NCBI GenBank assembly: GCA_040954595.2 | Contig: CM082598.2 | Span: forward strand, 8,680,001-8,744,000 | Direction: 5' to 3' | Length of the DNA: 64,000 nucleotides | Source: Balanoglossus misakiensis | Lineage: Eukaryota > Hemichordata | Shown here: positions 49,572 to 63,559 of the stretch, piece after piece | How the letters are laid out: the number at the start of each line of letters is the position of its first letter | Numbering within the stretch: the first letter of the stretch is position 1 | Translations under genes and position numbers: made by a program | The notes under the pieces: generated by a model | Seen by the model: the letters and a program-made list of their open reading frames with translations, nothing else | Databases searched by the model: none | What the model was told of the DNA's origin: nothing

Positions 49572-52249
49572 CCATTCTTGGGAGGGGAGAAATGATGGCT
49601 GAGAGTTTGTTGCCGCCATTCTTGGGAGGGGAGAAATGATGGCAGAGAGTTTGTTGCCGCCATTCTTTGGAGGGGAGAAATGAAGGCAGAGAATGTATTG
49701 CCGCCATCCTTGGGAGGGGTGAAATAAGGGCTGAGAGTTTGTTGAAGCCATTCTCGGGAGGGGTGAAATGATGGTAGAGAATTTATTCCCGCCAATCTTG
49801 GGAGGGGAGAAATCATGGCATAGAGTTTGTTGCCGCCATTCTCGGGAGGGGAGAAATGATGGCAGAGAGTTTGTTGCCGCCATTCTTGAGACGGGAGAAA
49901 TATGGGCTGAGAGTTTGTTGCCGCCATTCTTGGGAAGGGAGAAATGATGGCAGAGAATTTATTGCCGCCATTCTCGGGAGAGGAGAAATAACGGCTGAGA
50001 GTTAGTTGAAGCCATTCTCGGGAGGGCAGAAATGATGGCGGAGAGTTTGTTGCCGCCATTCTTGGGAGGGGAGAAACGATGGCGGAGAGTTTGTTGCCGC
50101 CATTCTTGGGAGGGGAGAAAAAACGGCTGAGAGTTTGTTGAAGCCATTCTCGGGAGGGGTGAAATGATGGTAGAGAATATATTGCCGCCATTCTTGGTGG
50201 GGGGGGGGGAGAAATCAGTGCTGACAGTTTGTTGCCGCCATTCTTGGGAGGGGAGAAATGATGGCTGAGAGTTTGTTGCTGCCATTCTTGGGAGGGGAGA
50301 AATGATGGCAGAGAGTTTGTTGCCGCCATTCTTGGGAGGGGAGTAATGATGGCATAGAATGTATTGTCGCCATTCTTGGGAGGGGAGAAATTATGGCAGA
50401 GAATTAATTGCCGCCATTCTTGGGAGGGGAGAAATGATGGTAGAGAATTTATTGTCGCCATTCTTGGGAGGGGAGAAATGATGGTAGAGAATTTATTGCC
50501 GCCATTCTTGGGAGGGGAGAAATAACGGCTGAGAGTTTGTTGCCGCCATTCTTGGGAGGGGAGATATAACGGCTGAAAGTTTGATGCCGCCATTCTTGGG
50601 AGGGGAGAAATGATGGCAGAGAATTTATTGCCGCCATTCTTGGGAGGGGAGAAATGATGGCAGAGAATGTATTGCCGCCATTCTTGGGAGGGTAGGAAAA
50701 ACGGCCGAGAGTTTGTTGAAGCCATTCTCGGGAGGGGTGAAATGATGGTAGAGAATTTATTGCCGCCAATCTTGGGAGAGGAGAAATGATGGCAGAGAGT
50801 TTGTTGCCGCCATTCTTGGGAGGGGAGTAATAACGGCTGAGAGTTTGTTGCCGCCATTCTTGGGAGGGGAGAAATGATGGCTGAGAGTTTGTTGACGCCA
50901 TTCTTGGGAGGGGAGAAATGATGGCAGAGAGTTTGTTGCCGCCATTCTTGGGAGGGGAGAAATGATGGCAGAGAATGTATTGCCGCCAACCTTGGGAGGG
51001 GTGAAATAAGGGCTGAGAGTTTGTTGAAGCCATTCTCGGGAGGGGTGAAATGATGGTAGAGAATTTATTGCCGCCAATTTTGGGAGGGGAGAAATCATGG
51101 CATAGAGTTTGTTGCCGCCATTCTCGGGAGGGGAGAAATGATGGCAGAGAGTTTGTTGCCGCCATTCTCGAGACGGGAGAAGTATGGGCTGAGAGTTTGT
51201 TGCCGCCATTCTTGGGAGGGGAGAAATGATGGCAGAGAGTTTGTTGCCGCCATTCTGGGGAAGGGAGAAATGATGGCAGAGAATTTATTGCCGCCATTCT
51301 CGGGAGAGGAGAAATAACGGCTGAGAGTTAGTTGAAGCCATTCTCGGGAGGGCAGAAATGATGGCGGAGAGTTTGTTGCCGCCATTCTTGGGAGGGGAGA
51401 AACGATGGCGGAGAGTTTGTTGCCGCCATTCTTGGGAGGGGAGAAACGATGGCAGAGAATTTATTGTCGCTATCCTTGGGAGGGGAGAAATAAGGGCTGA
51501 GAGTTTGTTGCCGCCATTCTTGGGAGGGGAGAAATGATGGCTGAGAGTTTGTTGACGCCATTCTTGGGAGGGGAGAAATGATGGCAGAGAGTTTGTTGCC
51601 GCCATTCTTGGGAGGGGAGAAATGATGGCAGAGAATGTATTGCCGCCATCCTTGGGAGGGGAGAAATGATGGCAGAGAGTTTGTTGCCGCCATTCTTGGG
51701 AGGGGAGAAATGATGGCTGAGAGTTTGTTGAAGCCATTCTCGGGAGGGGTGAAATGATGGTAGAGAATTTATTGCCGCAAATCTTGGGAGGGGAGAAATC
51801 ATGGCATAGAGTTTGTTGCCGCCATTCTCGGGAGGGGAGAAATGATGGCAGAGAGTTTGTTGCCGCCATTCTCGAGACGGGAGAAATATGGGCTGAGAGT
51901 TTGTTGCCGCCATTCTTGGGAGGGGAGAAATGATGGCAGAGAGTTTGTTGCCGCCATTCTGGGGAAGGGAGAAATGATGGCAGAGAATTTATTGCCGCCA
52001 TTCTCGGGAGAGGAGAAATAACGGCTGAGAGTTAGTTGAAGCCATTCTCGGGAGGGCAGAAATGATGGCGGAGAGTTTGTTGCCGCCATTCTTGGGAGGG
52101 GAGAAACGATGGCGGAGAGTTTGTTGCCGCCATTCTTGGGAGGGGAGAAACGATGGCAGAGAATTTATTGTCGCTATCCTTGGGAGGGGAGAAAAAAGGG
52201 CTGAGAGTTTGTTTCCGCCATTCTCGGGAGGGGTGAAATGATGGTAGAG

Positions 52250-53670
52250 AATATATTGCCGCCATTCTTGGTGGGGGGGGGGGGAGAAATCAGTGCTGAC
52301 AGTTTGTTGCCGCCATTCTTGGTAGGGGAGAAATGATGGCTGATAGTTTGTTGCTGCCATTCTTGGGAGGGGAGAAATGATGGCAGAGAGTTTGTTGCCG
52401 CCATTCTTGGGAGGGGAGAAATGATGGCATAGAATGTATTGTCGCCATTCTTGGGAGGGGAGAAATTATGGCAGAGAATTAATTGCCGCCATTCTTGGGA
52501 GGGGAGAAATGATGGTAGAGAATTTATTGTCGCCATTCTTGGGAGGGGAGAATTAACGGCTGAGAGTTTGTTGCCGCCATTCTTGGGAGGGGAGAAATGA
52601 TGGCTGAGAGTTTGTTGCCGCCATTCTTGGGAGGGGAGAAATGAGGGCTGAGAGTTTGTTGCCGCCATTCTTGGGAGGGGAGAAATGATGGCAGAGAGTT
52701 TGTTGCCGCCATTCTGGGGAAGGGAGAAATGATTGCAGAGAATTTATTGCCGCCATTCTCGGGAGGGGAGAAATAACGGCTGAGAGTTTGTTGAAGCCAT
52801 TCTCGGGAGGGCAGAAATGATGGCAGAGAATTAATTGCCGCCTTTCTTGGGAGGGGAGAAATGATGGTAGAGAATTTATTGCCGCCATTCATGGGAGGGG
52901 AGAAATAACGGCTGAGAGTTTGTTGAAGCCATTCTCGGGAGGGGGGGAAATGATGGTAGAGAATATATTGCCGCCATTCTTGGTGGGGGGGGGGGAGAAA
53001 TCAGTGCTGACAGTTTGTTGCCGCCATTCTTGGGAGGGGAGAAATGATGGCTGAGAGTTTGTTGCTGCCATTCTTGGGAGGGGAGAAATGATGGCAGAGA
53101 GTTTGTTGCCGCCATTCTTGGGAGGGGAGAAATGATGGCATAGAATGTATTGTCGCCATTCTTGGGAGGGGAGAAATTATGGCAGAGAATTAATTGCCGC
53201 CATTCTTGGGAGGGGAGAAATGATGGTAGAGAATTTATTGTCGCCATTCTTGGGAGGGGAGAAATAACGGCTGAGAGTTTGTTGCCGCCATTCTTGGGAG
53301 GGGAGAAATGATGGCTGAGAGTTTGTTGCCGCCATTCTTGGGAGGGGAGAAATGAGGGCTGAGAGTTTGTTGCCGCCATTCTTGGGAGGGGAGAAATGAT
53401 GGCAGAGAGTTTGTTGCCGCCATTCTGGGGAAGGGAGAAATGATTGCAGAGAATTTATTGCCGCCATTCTCGGGAGGGGAGAAATAACGGCTGAGAGTTT
53501 GTTGAAGCCATTCTCGGGAGGGCAGAAATGATGGCAGAGAATTAATTGCCGCCTTTCTTGGGAGGGGAGAAATGATGGTAGAGAATTTATTGCCGCCATT
53601 CTTGGGAGGGGAGAAATAACGGCTGAGAGTTTGTTGCCGCCATTCTTGGGAGGGGAGAAATGATGGCACA
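52250..53670 (-). repeat. 711-bp tandem pair with a G-tract unit in each
   Basis: Two blocks follow one another at an offset of 712 bp before and 711 bp after the homopolymer (12 G at 52,273 and 11 G at 52,985). They share GATTGCAGAG, ATTAATTGCCGCCTTTC and GGCATAGAATGTATTG variants. Near 52,895-52,960 the first block passes directly into the second through a GGGAGGGGGGGAAATG unit with an expanded G run of seven. Confidence 0.83.
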
Positions 53671-55179
53671 GAATTTATTGCCGCCATTCTTAGGAGGGGA
53701 GAAATTATGGCAGAGAATATATTACCGCCATTCTAGGGAGGGGAGAAATCATGGCAGAGAATATATTGCCGCCATTCTTAGGAGGGGAAAAATGATGGCA
53801 GAGAATTTATTGCCGCAAATCTTGGGAGGGGATAAATAACGGCTGAGAGTTTGTTGCCGCTATTCTTGGGAGGGGAGAAATAACGGCTGAGAATTTGTTG
53901 CCGCCATTCTCGGGAGGGGTGAAATAAGGGCTGAGAGTTTGTTGCCGCAAATCTTGGGAGGGGATAAATAACGGCTGAGAGTTTGTTGCCGCTATTCTTG
54001 GGAGGGGAGATATAACGGCTGAGAGTTTGATGCCGCCATTCTTGGGAGGGGAGAAATGATGGCAGAGAATTTATTGCCGCCATTCTTGGGAGGGGAGAAA
54101 TGATGGCAGAGAATGTATTGCCGCCAGTCTTGGGAGGGTAGGAAAAACGGCCGAGAGTTTGTTGAAGCCATTCTCGGGAGGGGTGAAATGATGGTAGAGA
54201 ATTTATTGCCTCCAATCTTGGGAGGGGAGAAATGATGGCAGAGAATTTATTGCCGCCATTCTTGGGAGGGGAGAAATCATGGCAGAGAAATTATTGCCGC
54301 CATTATCGGGAGGGGAGAAATAACGACTGAGAGTTTGTTGAAGTCATTCTCGGGAGGGGTGAAATGATGGTAGAGAATTTATTGCCTCCAATCTTGGGAG
54401 GGGAGAAATGATGGCAGAGAATTTATTGCCGCCATTCTTGGGAGGGGAGAAATAACGACTGAGAGTTTGTTGCCGCCATTCTTGGGAGGGGAGAAATGAT
54501 GGCAGAGAGTTTGTTGCCGCCATTCTTGGGAGGGGAGTAATAACGGCTGAGAGTTTGTTGCCGCCATTCTTGGGAGGGGAGAAATGATGGCTGAGAGTTT
54601 GTTGCCGCCATTCTTGGGAGGGGAGAAATGATGGCAGAGAGTTTGTTGCCGCCATTCTTGGGAGGGGAGAAATAATGGCAGAGAATGTATTGCCGCCATC
54701 CTTGGGAGAGGTGAAATAAGGGCTGAGAGTTTGTTGAAGCCATTCTCGGGAGGGGTGAAATGATGGTAGAGAATTTATTGCCGCCAATCTTGGGAGGGGA
54801 GAAATCATGGCATAGAGTTTGTTGCCGCCATTCTCGGGAGGGGAGAAATGATGGTAGAGAATTTATTGCCGCCAATCTTGGGAGGGGAGAAATCATGGCA
54901 TAGAGTTTGTTGCCGCCATTCTCGGGAGGGGAGAAATGATGGCAGAGAGTTTGTTGCCGCCATTCTCGAGACGGGGGAAATATGGGCTGAGAGTTTGTTG
55001 CCGCCATTCTTGGGAGGGGAGAAATGATGGCAGAGAGTTTGTTGCCACCATTCTGGGGAAGGGAGAAACGATGGCAGAGAATTTATTGCCGCCATTCTCG
55101 GGAGAGGAGAAATAACGGCTGAGAGTTTGTTGCCGCCATTATTGGGAGGGGAGAAATCAGTGCTGACAGTTTGTTGCCG

Positions 55180-56478
55180 CCATTCTTGGGAGGGGAGAAA
55201 TTCTGGCAGAGAATTAATTGCCGCCATTCTTGGGAGGGGAGAAATGATGGTAGAGAATTTATTGTCGCCATTCTTGGGAGGGGAGAAATAACGGCTGAGA
55301 GTTTGTTGCCGCCATTCTTGGGAGGGGAGAAATGATGGCTGAGAGTTTGTTGCCGCCATTCTTGGGAGGGGAGAAATGAGGGCTGAGAGTTTGTTGCCGC
55401 CATTCTTGGGAGGGGAGAAATGATGGCAGAGAGTTTGTTGCCGCCATTCTGGGGAAGGGAGAAATGATTGCAGAGAATTTATTGCCGCCATTCTCGGGAG
55501 GGGAGAAATAACGGCTGAGAGTTTGTTGAAGCCATTCTCGGGAGGGCAGAAATGATTGCAGAGAATTAATTGCCGCCATTCTTGGGAGGGGAGAAATGAT
55601 GGTAGAGAATTTATTGCCGCCATTCTTGGGAGGGGAGAAATAACGGCTGAGAGTTTGTTGCCGCCATTCTTGGGAGGGGAGAAATGATGGCACAGAATTT
55701 ATTGTCGCCATTCTTGGGAGGGGAGAAATTATGGCAGAGAATATATTACCGCCATTCTAGGGAGGGGAGAAATGATGGCAGAGAATATATTGCCGCCATT
55801 CTTAGGAGGGGAAAAATGATGGCAGAGAATTTATTGCCGCCAATCTTGGGAGGGGATAAATAACGGCTGAGAGTTTGTTGCCGCTATTCTTGGGAGGGGA
55901 GAAATAACTGCTGAGAATTTGTTGCCGCCATTCTCGGGAGGGGAGATATAACGGCTGAGAGTTTGATGCCGCCATTCTTTGGAGGGGAGAAATGACGGCA
56001 GAGAATTTATTGCCGCCATTCTCGGGAGGGCAGAAATGATGGCAGAGAATTTAATGCCGCCATTCTTGGGAGGGGAGAAATGATGGTAGAGAATTTATTG
56101 CCGCCATTCTTGGGAGGGGAGAAATAACGGCTGAGAGTTTGTTGCCGCCATTCTTGGGAGGGGAGAAATGATGGCACAGAATTTATTGCCGCCATTTTTA
56201 GGAGGGGAGAAATTATGGCAGAGAATATATTACCGCCATTCTAGGGATGGGAGAAATCATGGCAGAGAATATATTGCCGCCATTCTTAGGAGGGGAAAAA
56301 TGATGGCAGAGAATTTATTGCCGCAAATCTTGGGAGGGGATAAATAACGGCTGAGAGTTTGTTGCCGCTATTCTTGGGAGGGGAGAAATAACGGCTGAGA
56401 ATTTGATGCCGCTATTCTTGGGAGGGGATAAATGATGGCAGAGAATTTATTGCCGCAAATCTTGGGAGGGGATAAATA
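55180..56478 (-). repeat. 3,357-bp spaced copy of 58,537-59,835
   Basis: About 1.3 kb aligns at a constant offset of 3,357 bp, sharing the runs of GCTATTC, GGGATAAATAACGG and TTTAATGCC units. Only scattered substitutions were seen, such as AACTGCTGAG at about 55,907 against AACGGCTGAG in the partner. Past 59,835 the partner has lost units relative to this copy. Confidence 0.8.
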
Positions 56479-57065
56479 ACGGCTGAGAGTTTGTTGCCGC
56501 TATTCTTGGGAGGGGAGATATAACGGCTGAGAGTTTGATGCCGCCATTCTTGGGAGGGGAGAAATGATGGCAGAGAATTTATTGCCGCCATTCTTGGGAG
56601 GGGAGAAATGATGGCAGAGAATGTATTGCTGCCATTCTTGGGAGGGTAGGAAAAACGGCCGAGAGTTTGTTGAAGCCATTCTCGGGAGGGGTGAAATGAT
56701 GGTAGAGAATTTATTGCCGCCAATCTTGGGAGGGGAGAAATGATGGCAGAGAATTCATTGCCGCCATTCTTGGGAGGGGAGAAATCATGGCAGAGAAATT
56801 ATTGCCGCCATTATCGGGAGGGGAGAAATGATGGCTGAGAGTTTGTTCCCGCCATTCTCGGGAGGGGAGAAATAACGACTGAGAGTTTGTTGCCGCCATT
56901 CTTGGGAGGGGAGAAATGATGGCAGAGAGTTTGTTGCCGCCATTCTTGGGAGGGGAGTAATAACGGCTGAGAGTTTGTTGCCGCCATTCTTGGGAGGGGA
57001 GAAATGATGGCTGAGAGTTTGTTGCCGCCATTCTTGGGAGGGGAGAAATGATGGCAGAGAGTTTG

Positions 57066-58457
57066 TTGCCGCGATTCTTGGGAGGGGAGAAATGATGGCA
57101 GAGAATGTATTGCCGCCATCCTTGGGAGGGGTGAAATAAGGGCTGAGAGTTTGTTGAAGCCATTCTCGGGAGGGGTGAAATGATGGTAGAGAATTTATTG
57201 CCGCCAATCTTGGGAGGGGAGAAATCATGGCATAGAGTTTGTTGCCGCCATTCTCGGGAGGGGAGAAATGATGGCAGAGAGTTTGTTGCCGCCATTCTGG
57301 GGAAGGGAGAAACGATGGCAGAGAATTTATTGCCGCCATTCTCGGGAGAGGAGAAATAACGGCTGAGAGTTTGTTGAAGCCATTCTCGGGAGGGGTGAAA
57401 TGATGGCGGAGAGTTTGTTGCCGCCATTCTTGGGAGGGGAGAAACGATGGCGGAGAGTTTGTTGCCGCCATTCTTGGGAGGGGAGAAACGATGGCGGAGA
57501 GTTTGTTGCCGCCATTCTTGGGAGGGGAGAAACGATGGCAGAGAATTTATTGCCGCCATTCTTGGGAGGGTAGAAAAAACGGCTGAGAGTTTGTTGAAGC
57601 CATTCTCGGGAGGGGTGAAATGATGGTAGAGAATATATTGCCGCCATTCTTGGTGGGGGGGGGGGGAGAAATCAGTGCTGACAGTTTGTTGCCGCCATTC
57701 TTGGGAGGGGTGAAATGATGGCTGAGAGTTTGTTGCTGCCATTCTTGGGAGGGGAGAAATGATGGCAGAGAGTTTGTTGCCGCCATTCTTGGGAGGGGAG
57801 AAATGATGGCATAGAATGTATTGTCGCCATTCTTGGGAGGGGAGAAATGATGGCAGAGAATGTATTGCCGCCATCCTTGGGAGGGGTGAAATAAGGGCTG
57901 AGAGTTTGTTGAAGCCATTCTCGGGAGGGGTGAAATGATGGTAGAGAATTTATTGCCGCCAATCTTGGGAGGGGAGAAATCATGGCATAGAGTTTGTTGC
58001 CGCCATTCTCGGGAGGGGAGAAATGATGGCAGAGAGTTTGTTGCCGCCATTCTGGGGAAGGGAGAAACGATGGCAGAGAATTTATTGCCGCCATTCTCGG
58101 GAGAGGAGAAATAACGGCTGAGAGTTTGTTGAAGCCATTCTCGGGAGGGGTGAAATGATGGCGGAGAGTTTGTTGCCGCCATTCTTGGGAGGGGAGAAAC
58201 GATGGCGGAGAGTTTGTTGCCGCCATTCTTGGGAGGGGAGAAACGATGGCGGAGAGTTTGTTGCCGCCATTCTTGGGAGGGGAGAAACGATGGCAGAGAA
58301 TTTATTGCCGCCATTCTTGGGAGGGTAGAAAAAACGGCTGAGAGTTTGTTGAAGCCATTCTCGGGAGGGGTGAAATGATGGTAGAGAATATATTGCCGCC
58401 ATTCTTGGTGGGGGGGGGGGAGAAATCAGTGCTGACAGTTTGTTGCCGCCATTCTTG
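57066..58457 (-). repeat. 755-bp tandem pair
   Basis: The block from CCTTGGGAGGGGTGAAATAA at 57,120 recurs at 57,875 (offset 755) through the G-tract unit (12 G at 57,655, 11 G at 58,410). A run of three consecutive GAAACGATGGCGGAGAG units is present in both copies and rare elsewhere. The copies diverge just after the G-tract unit. Confidence 0.83.
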
Positions 58458-61400
58458 GGAGGGGAGAAATGATTGCAGAGAGTTTGTTGCCGCCATTCTT
58501 GGGAGGGGAGAAATGATGGCATAGAATGTATTGTCGCCATTCTTGGGAGGGGAGAAATTATGGCAGAGAATTAATTGCCGCCATTCTTGGGAGGGGAGAA
58601 ATGATGGTAGAGAATTTATTGTCGCCATTCTTGGGAGGGGACAAATAACGGCTGAGAGTTTGTTGCCGCCATTCTTGGGAGGGGAGAAATGATGGCTGAG
58701 AGTTTGTTGCCGCCATTCTTGGGAGGGGAGAAATGAGGGCTGAGAGTTTGTTGCCGCCATTCTTGGGAGGGGAGAAATGATGGCAGAGAGTTTGTTGCTG
58801 CCATTCTGGGGAAGGGAGAAATGATTGCAGAGAATTTATTGCCGCCATTCTCGGGAGGGGAGAAATAACGGCTGAGAGTTTGTTGAAGCCATTCTCGGGA
58901 GGGCAGAAATGATGGCAGAGAATTAATTGCCACCATTCTTGGGAGGGGAGAAATGATGGTAGAGAATTTATTGCCGCCATTCTTGGGAGGGGAGAAATAA
59001 CGGCTGAGAGTTTGTTGCCGCCATTCTTGGGAGGGGAGAAATGATGGCACAGAATTTATTGTCGCCATTCTTGGGAGGGGAGAAATTACGGCAGAGAATA
59101 TATTACCGCCATTCTAGGGAGGGGAGAAATGATGGCAGAGAATATATTGCCGCCATTCTTAGGAGGGGAAAAATGATGGCAGAGAATTTATTGCCGCCAA
59201 TCTTGGGAGGGGATAAATAACGGCTGAGAGTTTGTTGCCGCTATTCTTGGGAGGGGAGAAATAACGGCTGAGAATTTGTTGCCGCCATTCTCGGGAGGGG
59301 AGATATAACGGCTGAGAGTTTGATGCCGCCATTCTTTGGAGGGGAGAAATGACGGCAGAGAATTTATTGCCGCCATTCTCGGGAGGGCAGAAATGATGGC
59401 AGAGAATTTAATGCCGCCATTCTTGGGAGGGGAGAAATGATGGTAGAGAATTTATTGCCGCCATTCTTGGGAGGGGAGAAATAACGGCTGAGAGTTTGTT
59501 GCCGCCATTCTTGGGAGGGGAGAAATGATGGCACAGAATTTATTGCCGCCATTTTTGGGAGGGGAGAAATTATGGCAGAGAATATATTACCGCCATTCTA
59601 GGAAGGGGAGAAATCATGGCAGAGAATTTATTGCCGCCATTCTTAGGAGGGGAAAAATGATGGCAGAGAATTTATTGCCGCAAATCTTGGGAGGGGATCA
59701 ATAACGGCTGAGAGTTTGTTGCCGCTATTCTTGGGAGGGGAGAAATAACGGCTGAGAATTTGATGCCGCTATTCTTGGGAGGGGATAAATGATGGCAGAG
59801 AATTTATTGCCGCAAATCTTGGGAGGGGATAAATGATGGCAGAGAATGTATTGCCGCCATTCTTGGGAGGGTAGGAAAAACGGCCGAGAGTTTGTTGAAG
59901 CCATTCTCGGGAGGGGTGAAATGATGGTAGAGAATTTATTGCCGCTAATCTTGGGAGGGGAGAAATGATGGCAGAGAATTTATTGCCACCATTCTTGGGA
60001 GGGGAGAAATGATGGCTGAGAGTTTGTTCCCGCCATTCTCGGGAGGGGAGAAATAACGACTGAGAGTTTGTTGCCGCCATTCTTGGGAGGGGAGAAATGA
60101 TGGCAGAGAGTTTGTTGCCGCCATTCTTGGGAGGGGAGTAATAACGGCTGAGAGTTTGTTGCCGCCATTCTTGGGAGGGGAGAAATGATGGCTGAGAGTT
60201 TGTTGCCGCCATTCTTGGGAGGGGAGAAATGATGGCAGAGAGTTTGTTGCCGCCATTCTTGGGAGGGGAGAAATGATGGCAGAGAATGTATTGCCGCCAT
60301 CCTTGGGAGGGGTGAAATAAGGGCTGAGAGTTTGTTGAAGCCATTTTCGGGAGGGGTGAAATGATGGTAGAGAATTTATTGCCGCCAATCTTGGGAGGGG
60401 AGAAATCAGGGCATAGAGTTTGTTGCCGCCATTCTCGGGAGGGGAGAAATGATGGCAGAGAGTTTGTTGCCGCCATTCTCGAGACGGGAGAAATATGGGC
60501 TAAGAGTTTGTTGCCGCCATTCTTGGGAGGGGAGAAATGATGGCAGAGAGTTTGTTGCCGCCATTCTGGGGAAGGGAGAAATGATGGCAGAGAATTTATT
60601 GCCGCCATTCTTGGGAGGTTAGAAAAAACGGCTGAGAGTTTGTTGAAGCCATTCTCGGGAGGGGTGAAATGATGGTAGAGAATATATTGCCGCCATTCTT
60701 GTTGGGGGGGGGGGGAGAAATCAGTGCTGACAGTTTGTTGCCGCCATTCTTGGGAGGGGAGAAATGATGGCTGAGAGTTTGTTGCTGCCATTCTTGGGAG
60801 GGGAGAAATGATGGCAGAGAGTTTGTTGCCGCCATTCTTGGGAGGGGAGAAATGATGGCATAGAATGTATTGTCGCCATTCTTGGGAGGGGAGAAATTAT
60901 GGCAGAGAATTATTTGCCGCCATTCTTGGGAGGGGAGAAATGATGGTAGAGAATTTATTGTCGCCATTCTTGGGAGGGGAGAAATAACGGCTGAGAGTTT
61001 GTTGCCGCCATTCTTGGGAGGGGAGAAATATGGGCTGAGAGTTTGTTGCCGCCATTCTTGGGAGGGGAGAAATGAGGGCTGAGAGTTTGTTGCCGCCATT
61101 CTTGGGAGGGGAGAAATGATGGCAGAGAGTTTGTTGCCGCCATTCTGGGGAAGGGAGAAATGATTGCAGAGAATTTATTGCCGCCATTCTCGGGAGGGGA
61201 GAAATAACGGCTGAGAGTTTGTTGAAGCCATTCTCGGGAGGGCAGAAACGATGGCAGAGAATTAATTGCCGCCATTCTTGGGAGGGGAGAAATGATGGTA
61301 GAGAATTTATTGCCGCCATTCTTGGGAGGGGAGAAATAACGGCTGAGAGTTTGTTGCCGCCATTCTTGGGAGGGGAGAAATGATGGCACAGAATTTATTG

Positions 61401-63559
61401 TCGCCATTCTTGGGAGGGGAGAAATTATGGCAGAGAATATATTACCGCCATTCTAGGGAGGGGAGAAATGATGGCAGAGAATATATTGCCGCCATTCTTA
61501 GGAGGGGAAAAATGATGGCAGAGAATTTATTGCCGCAAATCTTGGGAGGGGATAAATAACGGCTGAGAGTTTGTTGCCGCTATTCTTGGGAGGGGAGAAA
61601 TAACGGCTGAGAATTTGTTGCCGCCATTCTCGGGAGGGGTGAAAAAGAGGCTGAGAGTTTGTTGCCGCAATTCTCGGGAGGGGAGAAATGATGGCAGAGA
61701 ATATATTGCCGCCATTCTTGGGAGGGGAGAAATGATGGCAGATAGTTTTTTGCCGCCAATCACGGGAGGGGAGAAATGATGGCAGAGAATTTATTGCCGC
61801 CATTCTTGGGAGGGGAGAAATTATGGCAGAGAATATATTGCCGCCATTCTAGGGAGGTTAGAAATGATGGCAGAGAATTTATTGCCGCCATTCTTGGGAG
61901 GGGAGAAATAACGACTGAGAGTTTGTTGCCGCCATTCTCGGGAGGGCAGAAATGATGGCAGAGAATTTAATGCCGCCATTCTTGGGAGGGGAGAAATGAT
62001 GGCAGAGAATATATTGCCGCCATTCTTGGGTGGGGAGAAATGATGGCAGAGAATTTATTGCCGCCATTCTTGGGAGGGGAGAAATGATGGCAGAGAATAT
62101 ATTGCCGCCATTCTTTGGAGGGGTGAAATAAGGACTGAGAGTTTGTTGCCGCCATTCTTGGGAGGGGAGAAATGATGGCAGAGAATTTATTGCCGCCATT
62201 CTCGGGAGGGGTGAAAAAGAGGCTGAGAGTTTGTTGCCGCAATTCTCGGGAGGGGAGAAATGATGGCAGAGAATATATTGCCGCCATTCTTGGGAGGGGA
62301 GAAATGATGGCAGATAGTTTTTTGCCGTCAATCACGGGAGGGGAGAAATGATGGCAGAGAATTTATTGCCGCAATTCTCGAGAGGGGAGAAATCAGTGCT
62401 GAGCGTTTGTTGCCGCCATTCTTGGGAGGGGAGAAATGATGGCTGAGAGTTTGTTGCCGTTATTCTTGGGAGGGGAGAAATGATGGCAGAGAATGTATTG
62501 CCGCCATTCTTGGGAGTGTAGAAATAACGGCTAAGAGTTTGTTGAAGCCATTCTCGGGAGGGCAGAAATAATGGCAGAGAATTTATTGCCGCCATTCTTG
62601 GGAGGGGAGAAATGATGGCAGAGAATATATTGCCGCCATTCTTGGGAGGGGAGAAATGATGGCAGAGAATTTATCGCCGCCATTCTGGGGAGGGGAGAAA
62701 TGGTGGCAGAGAATATATTGCCGCCATTCTTTGGAGGGGTGAAATAAGGGCTGAGAGTTTGTTGCCGCCATTCTTGGGAGGGGAGAAATGATAGCAGAGA
62801 ATATATTACCGCCATTCTAGGGAGGGGAGAAATGATGGCAGAGAATATATTGCCGCCATTCTTAGGAGGGGAAAAATGATGGCAGAGGATTTATTGCCGC
62901 CAATCTTGGGAGGGGATAAATAACGGCTGAGAGTTTGTTGCCGCTATTCTTGGGAGGGGAGAAATAACGTCTGCGAGTTTATTGTCGCCATTCTTGGGAG
63001 GGGAGAAATGATGGCAGTGAGTTTGTTGCCGCCATTCTTGGGAGGGGAGAAATAGGGGCTGAGAGTTTGTTGCCGCCATTATTGGGAGGGGAAAAATGAT
63101 GGCAGAGAATTTATTGCCGCCAATCTTGGGAGGGGATAAATAACGGCTGAGAGTTTGTTGCCGCCATTCTTTGTAGTGGAGAAACGATGGCAGAGACTTT
63201 ATTGTCGCCATTCTTGGGAGGGGAGAAATAACGGCTGAGAGTTTGTTGCCGCCATTCTTGGGAGGGGAGAAATGATGGCAGAGAATTTATTGCCGCCATC
63301 CTTGGGAGGGGAGAAATAACGGCTGAGAGTTTGTTGTCGCCATTCTTGGGAGGGGAGAAATGATGGCAGAGAATTTATTGTCGCCATTCTTGGGAGGGGA
63401 GAAATAACGGCTGAGAGTTTGTTGTCGCCATTCTTGGGAGGGGAGAAATGATGGCAGAGAATTTATTGCCGCCATCCTTGGGAGGGGAGAAATAACGGCT
63501 GAGAGTTTGTTGTCGCCATTCTTGGGAGGGGAGAAATGATGGCTGAGAAATTGTTGCCG

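Larger units (their letters stand above)
33617..60715 (-). repeat. Eleven long G-homopolymer units in the inverted block
   Basis: These are the same marked units read from the other strand: a G run followed by AGAAATCAGTGCTGACAG. Runs are at 33,617-33,628 (12), 34,192-34,203 (12), 35,251-35,261 (11), 36,002-36,012 (11), 46,233-46,244 (12), 50,199-50,209 (11), 52,273-52,284 (12), 52,985-52,995 (11), 57,655-57,666 (12), 58,410-58,420 (11) and 60,704-60,715 (12). Lengths cluster more tightly (11-12) than in array A (9-14). None occurs between 36,013 and 46,232, which includes the element. The coordinates span the family. Confidence 0.92.
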
